Shown here piece after piece: positions 35,566 through 47,814 of a DNA stretch of 64,000 bases. The stretch is taken from positions 124,001 to 188,000 of the forward strand of contig VWND01000035.1 in NCBI GenBank assembly GCA_009599575.1, read 5' to 3'. The stretch comes from Blumeriella jaapii (taxonomy: Eukaryota; Ascomycota; Leotiomycetes; Helotiales; Drepanopezizaceae). The notes below the pieces were generated by a model, which did not search any database, was not told the DNA's origin, and saw only the letters and a program-made list of their open reading frames with translations. Numbering within the stretch: the stretch's first letter is position 1; the number at the start of each line of letters is the position of its first letter. The position numbers and the translations under genes are program-made.

Positions 35566-36085
35566 AGAATAATACAAAAAATCATATTACCACCTTTCCA
35601 GGCTGCCGATCCTTCTTTTATTATTTCTCCTTTTTCTTTTCTCCTTTCGTCAAAACAGCTTTCTCGTTTTATAAAAAACAATTACACCAAAAACCGAAAA
35701 AAAACCTTCGCCGCGATAGCTTTTCAGCTTAATATAATCGATAATTCAAACAAGCCACTTTTTAAACTTTTCAAACGACCAATTCGAAAACGAATCCCTC
35801 AACCTACTGCTTACCCAATCTTTATCTGCCAAATTACTATATACGCTTTTAAATTAATTTCCAAAAAAAAAACAATTGAAATGTTTTCAACCTTTCTGTA
35901 CGAAATCGACAAAATACTAAACGATCTCACGTACAACACTTTCCTTAAAACCCAATTTCATAATTTTTTCGAACGTTTCAAAACCAACGAAATATCGATT
36001 TCGACCTTTTTAATTAACTTAGCAAAACTAACTTCGAATAAACCTCTTCGAATTTTTTCCCCCGAAATACAAAAACCTCGAACAC

Positions 36086-37132
36086 GTGTTTTCTAAAACC
36101 GCTAATAATAAGCTAGCCCTTCACCGGCCCTACGATCATAAAATCGAATTTATTATAAATAAAAAAAAACTGAAATACACTTTTTTATACAAAATATCGA
36201 TTTTAAAGCTCGAAATTATTAAAACCTATTTGCAAAATAATTTTAACAAAAGCTTTATCGAATCTTCCACCGCTTTTTTCGCTGCTCCAATACTTTTCGC
36301 CAAAAAACCCGACGGTTCACTGCGTTTTTATATCGATTATCGAACTTTTAATAATATCATTCGTAAAAATCGCTACCTTTTTCCTTTGATCGATAAAACC
36401 CTTGCTCGTTTTTCGGAAGCGCGAATTTTTACGAAGCTCGATATTCGTCAAGCTTTTTATAAAATTCGAATAAACTTCGCTAATAAAAAACTAACGACGT
36501 TTCGTACGCGTTACGGCGCTTATAAATGCAAAATGCTACTTTTTAACCTTATTAATAAATTCGCAATTTACCAACGTTATATAAACGACGTTCTTTTCGA
36601 CTATTTAAACGATTTCTGCACTGCATACTTAAATAACATTCTTATCTACTCGTCCGACCCTTTAAAACACGCCATATACGTTCGCAAAATGCTTCAAAAG
36701 CTCGCTGACGCTAAATTACAGGCCGATATTCGAAAATCTGAATTTAACGTTATTCGGACCCGTTATTTAAGCTTTATCATTTCCACTAAAAACTTAAAAA
36801 TAAACCCAAAAAAAGTCTCCGTAGTCGCCCACTGGAAGCCTTTTACTACTGTAAAAAAAATATACAAAACTTCTTTGGTTTTTTATAACTTTTACCGACG
36901 TTTTATTCGAAACTACGGTATTATTGCAAAACCTTTGGTCCATTTAACCAAAGCTAACGTTTTTTATAATTTCACTTCTAAATATCAAAAGAATTTCGAC
37001 CTTTTTATACTAGCCCTTACTACTACACCAATTCTACAATATTACAAGCAAAACCTTTCTTGCATATTAAAAACTGACGCTTTCGACGGCGTAATAGCTT
37101 TTATACTTTCGCAATTCCATAATAACGACTAG
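36086..37132 (+). pseudogene. Gypsy B reverse transcriptase, active site mutated
   Basis: 348 uninterrupted codons. Blocks: STAFFAAPILFAKKPDGSLR (RT finger), FYIDYRTFNNIIRKNRYLFP, motif A FTKLDIRQAFYKIRI, YGAYKCKMLLF, then the catalytic box reads Y-L-N-N at residues 181-184 (36626-36637) where the family has Y-L/V-D-D. Both catalytic Asp are lost by G-to-A. The next motifs, KSEFNVIRTRYLSFIIS and YNFYRRFIRNYGIIAKPL, are intact, and the end (LKTDAFDGVIAFILSQ) is the start of RNase H. The intact frame is chance survival, not function. Confidence 0.92.
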
Positions 37133-38640
37133 CTTCCAGTCGCCTATTTTAGCAAAACCATAGCCTTCGCAAAACTGAATTACGTCGTACACGACAAAAA
37201 AATATTCGCAATCGTAAAATTTCTAAGCAATTTTCGTACTAAACTAACTAGTTTAATTTATTAAATCAAAATAATCATTAATTATAAAGCTTTGAAATAT
37301 TTTATAACTTTTAAACTTTTAAACGCTCGATAAGCACGCTAAGCCGAATTCCTCGCCGACTACAACTTTTTTATTACGTATAAATCAAATAAACACAACT
37401 TTTTAATTGACGCACTAACACGTCGTACGAGCGAACTCGACCGCCAAAACTCTTTTAAACGCACCCAGCGCTTGCAAACCTTTTTCCGAGCCGATCAAAT
37501 CGATCACCGCCTTTTAATTAAAAAACTTCGACCTTCCACGGCCTCCGAAACAGCTGTTTTTATCGTTGAAATAGCTGATTTTTTATCCGCATTCCGTATC
37601 GTTAACCAGCTTTTCCACGCTAATCGCACAGCTAGCAGTTTAATAGCCCTCCGAAAAAAAGCTATACGAAACGCTATAAAAAAAAACGATAACAATAACA
37701 TTCCGTTTCCGTATATATTTAAACGCGACCTGCTGCTATATTACGATCGCCTAATAATACCAAACGTCGATCACTTTCGTTTAGCTTTTATACGAAAAAT
37801 GCACGACCAAATCTTTACCGCTTATTCCAGCGTTCGCAAAACTACGCAATTGCTTTCGAACCAATACTATTAGCGAAGTATAACAGCTTTCGTAAAATAA
37901 TACTATCGCAATTGCTACGCTTATCGAAAAAGTTCTGTTTTAAAAAATAAGCGCCCCGGCCTTTTTCAGCCTTTTCCTGTTTCTAACCACTTTTAAAAGC
38001 ACGTTATAATAAACTTTTGCAATTTTAACAAAAATAAACACGATTACGATAACGTATTCGTAATAATAAATCGCTTTTCTAAGCAAGCTATTTCGATTTT
38101 TTGCCATAAAAATATCGACGCTCGAAGCCTCGCCAAATTGTATATATTTCACGTATACAAGTATTTTGGCCTTTCAAAAAGTATTATTAACGATCGTGGC
38201 CTTTAGTATTAATTTACCTTCTGGTCTAAATTAAACAAAATACTCGGTACGCAATTAAAGCTTTCGACAGCCGCTTACTTTAAAACCGATAATCAAACCG
38301 AAATTTACAACCAATACCTGCAAAAACGCTTTCGATTTTTCGTAAACTTTTATTAAAACAATTAAAGCGAATTTCTTTTAATAATAAATTTCGCCTAAAT
38401 AATCCTTTTTCACGAGAATCTAAATGGCCTTTCACTCTTTGAAATTGTACACGATTACACTTCTTATACCAATTGGAACTGAAAGCTCGATACTTCCCTC
38501 TTTTCCAATCTTTTACATAAGCTAAACGCAAACGAAGCTCGTGCGTACGCTCGCCGCCATTACGACGCCTGAAACTTCGCCAAATCGCACCTTTAATAAA
38601 CCTACGATAAAATAAAAAAAAATACGAATAAATTTCGCCG
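37133..38640 (+). pseudogene. Gypsy B RNase H remainder and integrase
   Basis: After PVAYFSKTIAFAKLNYVVHDKKIF (RNase H) the frame passes to a spacer and the integrase zinc region MHDQIFTAYSSVRKTTQLLSNQYY (His retained) near 37,800-37,870, then a core with LYIFHVYKYFGLSKSIINDRG and KTDNQTEIYNQYLQKRF near 38,280. Stops come from CAA, CAG and TGG. Confidence 0.85.
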
Positions 38641-38680
38641 CGCGATCGATTTTAACGTTGGCGACTACGTATAACTCGAT

Positions 38681-39190
38681 ATGCGTCTATTCCCGACCTC
38701 CCGGCCCTTTCGCAAGCTCGACAATCCTACAAACGGCCCTTTCAAAATTGTAGCCAAAATTTTCGACAACGCTTTTAAGCTAGACTTTCCTAATATTATA
38801 AACGTACACCCAGTTTTTCATGCTAATCGACTGCGTAAAGCAGCTAACGACGCGCTTTCAAATCAGATTAACTCAGCCTTTAAACTTATTAATATAACTA
38901 ATAAGCTTAAATACGAAATCGAAAAATTAATCGCTTATCGAATGCAGCGAAAAACCTTTCAGTACAAAACTTTTTAAATAAGCTTAAATAAAAATTTTAC
39001 GTAGTACCCCGCGTCTGATTTTATATACGCTTTCCTAAAAATACGCGACTTCTATTTAGCGCATAAAAAGCTTCCCGGTCCTTTTGCAAAACTTATAAAT
39101 TGGCTAAAAACGTATTCCGAAAGTTTAAACTCGTACGATCACTTGGATAGCGACGTACTAATAAATAAAAGCTCGAAAGCGCGCTTCGGA
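38681..39190 (+). pseudogene. Gypsy B integrase C-terminus, GPY/F and chromodomain-like tail
   Basis: An open stretch at 38681-38977 encodes RKLDNPTNGPFKIVAKIFDNAFKLDFP and VHPVFHANRLRKA, the usual end of gypsy polyproteins. It is followed by YEIEKLIAYRMQRKTFQYK and, past a stop, WYPASDF-like sequence. The last part resembles a degenerate chromodomain, which would place B in the chromovirus branch; this is inference from one short block. Confidence 0.7.
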
Positions 39191-39201
39191 CGGAAAAATA
39201 A

Positions 39202-39498
39202 TATAACGATTCACTCTGTTGCCACCTCTCGTATTACCCTAGCAACTACGTATAGCTGCAAGCTCCCTAGCAACTACGTATAGCTGCAAGCTTTCTGGTC
39301 TCCTGATAGGTTTCTCCATTAACTATAGAAACTATTCATATATATAAAGCTCTTTCTTTTTAACAACTTTTGCCTTCTGCAGTTATTGATTCTAAATGAA
39401 TATCTTTGTTACAGAACCAAAGGCTCGTTTTTCATACCATATAAACACGGCGACCAGTTGACTGATCTCCCAGCCCTCCGACTGATTAGATCGTCACA
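39202..39498 (+). repeat. 3' LTR of gypsy B (297 bp)
   Basis: Same length as 33019-33315. Starts TATAACGATTC (TG to TA) and ends GTCACA. It retains more G/C than the 5' copy. Confidence 0.95.
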
Positions 39499-39503
39499 TT
39501 AAC

Positions 39504-40460
39504 GACGTCGAAATAAAAAATTTTAAATTATATTATAATAATAAAAAAATCTTTTCTAAAATTCGACGCTATATAATAAAATATATTTAAAACATCGATA
39601 AAATCATGGTTTGCTTCGAAAAAGCCAAAGCTATTATTAGCCCTCGATTAAAATTTTGCATATCCGAAATGGATATCGTTGATTATATGACTAACAGCGC
39701 TGGCCGCCATTTTTAACGAAAGAAAATCGAAAAAATCTGCGAATAAGAAAAGTATAAAAATATTACCGAAGCTAAAACTTTTATTAGCGTTATGATTTAT
39801 TATCGCAATTAAATTAAAAACTTTTTTTAAAAAACCGTATTTATTTACGCTACGATAAAAAAGAAGTCGATTTCGTTTGGGAAAAAAAGCAGAGCAAAGC
39901 TATAGAAATCTTTAAAAACGACCTTTTATCGGCCCTTTCGCTTATGCGAATCGATTATAACCCAAACGCAAAAAAAATTATTTTAATTATCGACGCTAGT
40001 ATTTTCGGTTAAAAAGCTGTATTATAACAAATCGATAAAAATAAAAAACGATATTTTTTACGATTCGAAAGCGGCTTATAATTCTTCGCGGAAGCACGCT
40101 ACGATGCTACCAAACGAAAATGTCGAAGCGCTTTTAAAATAATAAAAAAGATAAAAAGCGAATTGTATAACGTATATTTTATTTTGAAAATAAACGCAAA
40201 AGTTTTTGTCGATTAATTAAATAAAAAAACCAATAATTTGCTAAAAGCATTCGTTATTAATTAAATAGCTTAGATGCGATTTATAAACTTTAAAGTCAGG
40301 TATATTAAAAAAATAATTAATACAGCGGCAAACGGCTTTTCGAAACAAAAACGCTTTTATTTATTTGATTTCGCTAAACAAAGCGAATAAAATATCGACG
40401 AATAAATCGCTGACGAAATCGGCTGCTTTGTTATTTGCGCTTTAAGTTTTATAAAGCCAA
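39504..40460 (+). pseudogene. Gypsy A-outer RT remainder and RNase H
   Basis: Continues A-outer after element B. The first codons complete the catalytic box begun at 33010. Then come ISEMDIVDYMTNSAGRHF and an acid-rich RNase H region (IIDASIFG; RYDATKRKCRSAFK). Parallel to 24746-25680. Confidence 0.8.
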
Positions 40461-40719
40461 AATCATTCGCGTTGCTATTTCGGCTAGCACCGCGAATGAA
40501 AAACATCGATTTTCGGGCCGAAAAAGCATTCGCGTTATTATTTCGGCTGGCACCGCGAATAAATTTAACCGAAAACGATCGGAATAAACCGACTAACGAC
40601 GAAAATAAATCTTTAATCGATAATTACAAAACCGAAGATTTTTATTTAATCGCATATTATTTAACTATTTTATTTAAACTATTTAGCGTGTTAAATTATT
40701 AGTTTAAATTATTTAAAAA

Positions 40720-42010
40720 CCAAACTTTCGATTATATTTTAGCCGACAAAAAGCTGTATAAAATAAAAGATAATATATATTAAAAACGCCTAGTAGTAAA
40801 TAATAAAGCCGACAAATTTCAAGTTATAAAAAAAGCCTACGAAAAAGTGTTTTATAAAAAAGCTAAAACTATTTATTACCGAACCAAAAACGATTTTTAA
40901 TAAAAAAAATGCTTCGAAAATTGCAAAGCCTTTATTAAAAGCTGTATTTCTTATCAAAAGCGAAAGCCTGGCCGAAAAAAAAACTTATTATATTCGACGT
41001 GGTTTTTTAAAATCTAAAAAAAAGTTAACTTCGACGTTATACGCGTATTAATTATCGATCGCGGTTATATATGCTTCGTATTTGCTATTAACGATTTATT
41101 TAAATGGCTTGAAAAACGATCTTTTCGAAACGCTATTTCCGAAGCTATAACGATTTTTTTTTGAAAAAACGTTATATATCGATACGATTTATTTAGTAAG
41201 TTAAACGTCGATAATAAATCCGAAAATAAAAGCGTTGTCGAAACTTTTATAAAAAAATACAATATTCAGCGTATTTAAATTTTAGCCTATAATTCGAAAA
41301 GCAACGAATCCGTTAAACGAAGCTATAGAAATATTTTCGACGGCTTTTTAAAAACTATTCGAAAAGGTTATAAGCGTTAATCGCGGAAATTTTCGGAAAT
41401 GTTTTTTATTATACGCATATGTATATACGTTTTTATTAAAATAATTCCGTTTTTTATTTAATACGGCAGAAACGCTCGACTGCTTTTAAAAACAAAATAG
41501 CTTATATAAAAACTTTATAACGTGGTTAAAATAAAAACGAAAGCAAATCTATTAGTAATAAAATTTAAATAATTAGATTACCGCGATATAAATATAAAAG
41601 AAATAATTCTAAAAAAAAAAAAATATAAAAAAGCAGCTAAAAAAGTTTAAAATAAAACTAAAGTTTTAAAAAAAACGCTAATTAAAAAAGAAAATCTGGT
41701 TTTAATTTACGACGTTCAGCGTGCTATTAATAAATCGGCCGATATTAAGCTTAATTATAAATGGCTCGGACCTTACGAAATATGCGAAGCCGAATTAAAT
41801 AAAAGCTATTATAAGCTTACGGAACTTAATAAAACAAAACTGAAAAAAACGTTCGCCGCCAACCGGTTGAAGCGATTTTATAAAAAAAATCAGCAAATTT
41901 ATTTTTTGAATTTTAAATTAAAAAGCGATTCCGATTAGCGATTCCGACGACGACTCCGATCAAAGCGATTATATTTCTGAAGAAAAAAAACCCTCTGGAA
42001 AGGTTTGAAA
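40720..42010 (+). pseudogene. Gypsy A-outer integrase
   Basis: Parallel to 25950-27245, more mutated. Readable: FAINDLFKWLEKRSFRNAIS, AYNSKSNESVKRSYRNIFDG, and the GPY/F module KLNYKWLGPYEICEAELNKS followed by KKTFAANRLKRFYKKN. Confidence 0.85.
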
Positions 42011-42589
42011 GCAACCGAACGATAATCCCGCTGAAAGCACAGTTTAAATCGTGATTCCACCTATGACCGAAAAGGAGAAAGGTATTTACAAGATTGTTTA
42101 CTAACTGTTCTACTGTTTTTGTTTGTTTATTGTTTTTTTTTTATTATATATTGTTTTATTGTTTTTGTTTTGCTTTGCTTGTTATATACTGTTCTACTGT
42201 TTTTGTTTTGCTTTGCTTATATACAACCTAGTTATTTTGTTTTATATACACTGTTTATTTTTAAAACCTTTTTCTATATTGTTTGGAACATTTACTGTAC
42301 TTTTTTTTATTTGACTGTACTTTTGTTTATCAAAACAAAGGTTTTGTATATGTTTAAACCGCATATTTGATATATTTATATCGCTCGTATATTTTACGAA
42401 AATTATTTTTTTATTTATTTTATTATTTGCTATTTTTTGTATTATTTACTTTTTTCGTTGTTCTGAACGGATGCTTATCTGAACAGTTATAATTCATTGG
42501 AAAAACAGCATGCGAATTCCCGTGATTTTTAAATACAAATATCTTATAATTCCCGTATTTTTTCTTATTTACTTTTTAATAAATATAAT

Positions 42590-45500
42590 ATATTTTTCTA
42601 ATTAATAAACCTATCGATATTATATCGTTTTTTAAGCAAAGCGTTGTTAAATTTGGCAAATTTATTTTTAATTTATTTTAAAACGATATTATTATACGCA
42701 ATTTCTTCGAATTTAAACAAATATATAATATCGCTATTTCAGATTAATAAACAGCTTTCGTAAAAACATTTATAAAGCAATTCGATATAATAATTGAAAA
42801 CGTTAACGAATTTTTATTCGATTACAAAGATTTTGTTAAAACTAAATTCGTTCGTAAAAATCTTAACTACGATAAATTTCTGCTAAACTACGATAACGCT
42901 TTAAAAGCTTTCGCCGAAGCAAAAAAAATTCGAAATAATAAAAAAAAAATAATAGACCGAGTTTTGCGTTTTTTGTCAAATCAACGAAAAAAAATATTTA
43001 AAAATACGTTTTCAGCAAAATCACCGGTGTTATTTTATTTCGGCATTTCGTTCGCTTTTTCGAAACTATTACTTTTATTAAAAAAAAAGTCTGGGTACTA
43101 AACGCTTATATTTTTAAAACGCAAGCTTTGAAAGCCAACAATTTAAAAGTCCGCAAATTTATAAGCTTTTTTATAGCTGTTTGCAAATTAATCGACGACG
43201 TTATGCAATCGCTAAAAAAAGTTTTAATCGGCTGCGAAATTTTAAATCTGATTTTTTTTCAAAGCAAAAAATTAAACGTCGCTAAATACGGTATTTTTAT
43301 ACCGAAAAAAAAAAACGACGCTATTCCGATATTTTAAATTTACAACGACGAAAAAAACGAAAAAGTTAATATTATTTTCGTTTAGTTCGAAAAAATACAC
43401 GCGGTAGCAATTAATATTTTTAAAACAGCTAAAATAATTCAACGATTTTTATTTCTAATTATCGAAAACGAATCCGAAAACGAAATTAAAAGCGTAATAG
43501 CAAATAACCGCTTATTCGAATATAAAAAACTTATTATATTTGTAAAAACAATTTCGGAAAAAATAAAAACAAAAAACGTAAAAAAGCGCGCCGACATTTT
43601 CGAAACCTTTTCTATTCGAAGAAAAAAACTATTTATATCGTTAACAAAAAAAGCACCGCGAATAAAAACAGCCGGAAATCAACGCCGAGCTATAGGTTTT
43701 AAGCTAATTAATAAAAAACGCGACGATTTTACGAAATCAAATTTAAAAAACGCCGGCATTCCGAAAAAAAAAAATTTAAACGATTTTGAATTTAATTTTT
43801 CGAAATTAAATACGCAAATACTAAAAACGCTTACTGCGTTTAAAAACGTCGAACCGTTAATATTTCAGATTTTAATAAAAGCATTTAAGATTTCGACTAT
43901 TATACGACTCGACCGAAAAAGCCTGGAAAAAAATATCGAAATTATCGCGAGAAAAATTATACAAAAAGTATAAAATCAAATTAATTTGCTTAAAATTTTC
44001 GCTTTCGACGACGAAACGATTTAAAAGTTTTATTTCGATATTTTTATATAAAAACCAAATAAATTCGTTAGCTTTTTTTCTTTTGCTTCGAACGAAAACT
44101 AAACCAAGCTTTTTTCGGAAAACTGCAAATATAATACGTCAAAGCAAATAAAAAAAATTTTTAAAAATAATAACCCGTTTTTATTCGAGTTTTTTTTTAT
44201 TAAAAAACTCCGATTTTTTAATTTCGTTTTTACGAATAACGTTAACGCTAAAAAAACGGCAAATTCTGCTATTTTTATATATGCTATTACGCGGCGTATT
44301 GCGATTTAATTACAAAAAAAGTTAACGTTATCGGCTTCGCTGATCGATTCGCTATTATTAGAAATTCGAATTACGACGTGTTCGAAATTAATTTTAATAA
44401 CCAATTTATATTTCGACGAAAAACTGCGAAAATTATTTAAACGCGTGCGAAGGCTTATTTGGGCTACGTAAACTTTAAAGCAAATTTTAAAATTTTTAGC
44501 GCGATTATAAAATTCGATTGAAATATAAAAAAGTAAAAGCAACGAATATTTCCAAAAGCCGATTTTTCTGGCCTTTCGACCGAAAGTATTTTTCAGAATT
44601 TATCCGAATTAAGCTGCAAATTCGTTAATTACGTAAAGTTTTATAACGAAAAAAATAAGCTATTGCTGTATTTTATAAAAAAAAAAATAGCTATATATAA
44701 ATACTATTTCCGACTGATTAAAACCTAAAAAGCGCCTATAGCTTTTTTCGCCAATATATTTTACAATTTTATTTAATAAGCTTTTAAAATGTACTCCGGC
44801 TTTTATTTCGCTGTTTTAATTATTCGAAATTTTGGAAACTGCCGCTTCGTAGCATATTTTAACGTTCCGATCGTTTTAGATTTCGCTGGCCCCGACCGTA
44901 TTATAATTATAAAATTCGATATCGCCGATTTTTAAAAAAAGAAAAAAATCGAAAATTTTATCGACGCCATCCTCGATTATTACGTTCTGCCTGCATTCGC
45001 ATATAATTCGAGAATAATCAAAGCTTACCTGCAATTATACCACGACGCCAAGCTAATTAAAACCATTTAAAAAAGCCCAGCTTTTTCGTATTTCAACGCG
45101 TTTAAAGCAATAGTTTCGGTTATTTTATCGGATTACGAAACCGAAAGCTACGAAGTAAAAAATAAAATAATTTCTGTCAGTTTTTCGATTAAACAAAAAA
45201 TTTTCGTTAGATTCAGAATTCAAAAAACCGACGGCGCGATGCTAATTTATTCGAACAATTATACGGCGCAAAAATACAAAAACTACTTCGAAAACGATAA
45301 TCCGATAAATAATTTAATATTATTTGTATTACGGCGAAAGCAATTATAGCATTTTCGGTGATTTCGATTGCAAACGACTATTTCCGAACCATTTCGTAAA
45401 ATAGTTTTTTTTATAAGCTTCGAAGCCTTTTTAAAAGTATTCGTCGGTAAACAATCGTAATCCGATCTATTAGTTTTACGAAAAGCAAAAGCGTTAATCG

Positions 45501-45860
45501 GTTTTAATTACGACGAATTAATCGATTATTTTTACGATTTTAATATAAAACTTTTTAGCGCCTTTTGTAAAACGTGGGACCACGTTTAAAAGCTGAAATC
45601 TATTATTTACAAAGAAAAATCGTAAAAAGCATTCGTCGCGGCGATATTTAATAATATTATCGACGAAAAAGTTATTAAAACGTTCGTAGGCCTAAACTTC
45701 GACAAACATTTTATCGAGCTATTTTTCAAAAAAACAAAATAAACAAAATGATTTAAACGATAAGCGAGACGCTATCTTTCCATAAAAGCCAATAGCAAAA
45801 AGGCTAAGAACGGGTTAAAAAACTGAAATAATATAGGGCTAAAAAGTTCGGTTTTTTGAT
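42590..45860 (+). pseudogene. Extra reading region downstream of integrase, family A (outer copy)
   Basis: Second copy of the reading region at 27791-31060. The uninterrupted part at 43128-43337 includes VCKLIDDVMQSLKKVLIGCE and KYGIFIPKKKNDAIPIF, matching the inner copy at the same position. Its presence in both copies shows it is part of the element and not a later insertion. Function unknown. Confidence 0.55.
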
Positions 45861-45966
45861 TAATTAATTTTTAAATTATATAAAATAAACTAGATTGCAT
45901 TTATTTAAAATTATATTTTTTTTTGATCGTAGTCAAAAACGATTACGTATATTATTTAGGACAGAA

Positions 45967-46233
45967 TATAAAACGGTGATATCTTATATTAATAAAAGTT
46001 AATAGTTTTAGCTATAATCGAAGCATAAACCCTTCCGAAATCCTTTGCCACTGATTACCTTTAACAGGTATAAAAGCAAAGCACCCTTTTAGATAGTACT
46101 ATAAGCACGCAGTCCAATTTATACCTTTACTTATTCTTCTTTTCTTTTCTTCAGTCTCTTCTAGGGATTCCCTAAACTATCTTACCCACCGACATATGGC
46201 CGTATCAGTCTGGTTTTCCTACCTACTTTTACA
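45967..46233 (+). repeat. 3' LTR of gypsy A-outer (267 bp)
   Basis: Starts TATAAAAC and ends CTTTTACA. It is followed by ATAT (46234-46237), the right target-site copy in copia C integrase. Confidence 0.92.
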
Positions 46234-46237
46234 ATAT

Positions 46238-46720
46238 ATCGCCGCTTGCGAAAAAACAATTTAAATTTTCAAATAAAATTTTATATAACTGATTTAAGCA
46301 ATACTTTCGGTATTACGATTTTGTTATTATAAAAGCGCGTACGGCCGATTTCAGACCAGATTAAAGCAAAATTTATGCGTACGAAGCTCGTGCGTATTTA
46401 ATAATAAAAAATCGAAAGGCTATAAGATATAAAAAAGAATTTAAAGTTTTTCCGAGAAAATACATCGGATATTTGATTAAATATAGCGCTTTTAATATTT
46501 ACAAAATCTGAGTGTTTTAGCTAATGCGTATAATTACGAGCCGAAACGTAATATTTGACGAATCTAAGTTTTATTTTTCGAAGCGTGAAAATTTAAGTTT
46601 TATAACTAAATTAAAATTTTAAAAAACCGTGGAATTTATCGAAAACGCGGAAAACGAAAAAGCTTAAAACGCTGAATATTAAATACTAACGGGCGGTTTT
46701 AATGGCGGCGCAGACCAGCA
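46238..46720 (+). pseudogene. Copia C integrase, C-terminal half
   Basis: Continues the frame broken at 17131: YRRLRKNNLNFQIKFY is followed by a region corresponding to AYEARAYLIIKNRKAI and then FIKYSAFNIYKI and MRIITSRNVIFDESKF, all typical of copia integrase C-termini. Joining the two halves across the gypsy insertion restores the domain order. Confidence 0.8.
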
Positions 46721-47814
46721 AAACTCGGTATATTAAAAAGAAAATAATACAAAAAAAAAGCTATTATTACAAAACGAATAATTTTCAAATTTTATAAAAA
46801 AAAATAAAAGTTTTTTTCTATCGGAGCCGCTATTAGAACCAGAACCGATTTCAGGCCTTTTTAATAGATTTTTAAAGTTTACGGCAAAAAAAAAAATACT
46901 TTAATACTAATAAATTTAAATATTTCAGAAAAAGCCAAATCCTCGGAGGTAAAAAACCTAATAAAAATCGAAGCGATCGAGCCTTTTTTTACGGTCGATT
47001 TAAACGTTTAAAACTCGGGGGTAATAATTTCTTATAAAAGCTTTTTCGACAAAGCTATTACTGATCAATTTTAATTTTTAAAACTAATTATTAGTCGAAA
47101 ATATGCAAAGCATATTCGAAATATTTTAACCGACGCGATAAAAGCGTTAAAAAGTTATAAAGATTTAAAAAAAAATAACAAATTAGCAAAGCTTATTATT
47201 GCAGGATAAAATAAAACAAAGCAAAGTTTCAGAAGGTTTTTCGGCGCGGGCATGGAAATGGTTTTATACGAGGAAGCGCGCAATTCAATTTTTTAAGTTA
47301 TAATTAAAAGTTATCGCCCGGTAAATTAAGCGCTAGATCGATTTAAAATAAAACAGCCATTTAAACGCTTGCTTTTGGAAGCTTTTTTAAGGCTGACTAT
47401 TAAAAAGGAAGTATTATTCAAAAGAAATAAAAAAAACAAATCGAAGTTTTCGATAAATAATAGAAAATAGCTGATTTTAAAAACTGCCAAACGAAATCGT
47501 ACAAATTTTATTTTATATTGGCCGGATAAACCGAAAATATACGCCACGGTATGCGAAATCTTTTAATTAATAATTTTATTTATCAAATAATAAATCGACG
47601 AATTCGTTTACACGTTTTAAACAAACGAGCCGATTTAAATAAATGGAAAAGATTTCTAGGCTGTTTACGCAATAATGGCGGCTTCGATAAAAAAAAAATC
47701 GGTAAAAAACATTTAATTTTTCGATTAAAAATAATATCGGGACAATTTATCGAAGGTTTTAAAAAACTAAAACGAGTTGAAAAACCACCAGATAAGAAAA
47801 CAGTTTAAAAAAAA

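Larger units (their letters stand above)
33019..39498 (+). mobile_element. Ty3/gypsy retrotransposon 'B', inserted in the RT of A-outer
   Basis: A 6,480-bp element with 297-bp LTRs at 33019-33315 and 39202-39498 (TGTAACGATTC...GATCGTCACA) and a 5-bp target duplication TTAAC at 33014-33018 and 39499-39503. Plus-strand order: Gag, protease, RT, RNase H, integrase, C-terminal GPY/F and chromodomain-like tail. RT keeps 348 codons without a stop, so it is less mutated than A and C, but its active site is lost (YLNN). Confidence 0.95.
17132..46233 (+). mobile_element. Ty3/gypsy retrotransposon 'A-outer', inserted in copia C
   Basis: Bounded by 267-bp LTRs at 17132-17398 and 45967-46233 (TGTAAAAC...TTTTACA ends); the 4-bp target ATAT is present at 17128-17131 and 46234-46237. 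Its Gag region (17399-20147) is separated from protease onward (31443) by A-inner, and its reverse transcriptase is split at 33018/39504 by element B. Removing both gives about 11.3 kb with the order Gag, protease, RT, RNase H, integrase, then an extra 3.3-kb reading region. It is heavily mutated. Confidence 0.9.

Noticed and set aside
36086..37132. Gypsy B reverse transcriptase as a functional gene because of its long open frame
   Set aside because: Both catalytic Asp are replaced by Asn, and neighbouring domains contain stops.
42119..42370. Phe/Tyr-rich plus-strand frames, membrane-like
   Set aside because: T-rich spacer between integrase and the extra region of A-outer. The corresponding inner-copy stretch (27,330-27,600) has stops in the same frame.
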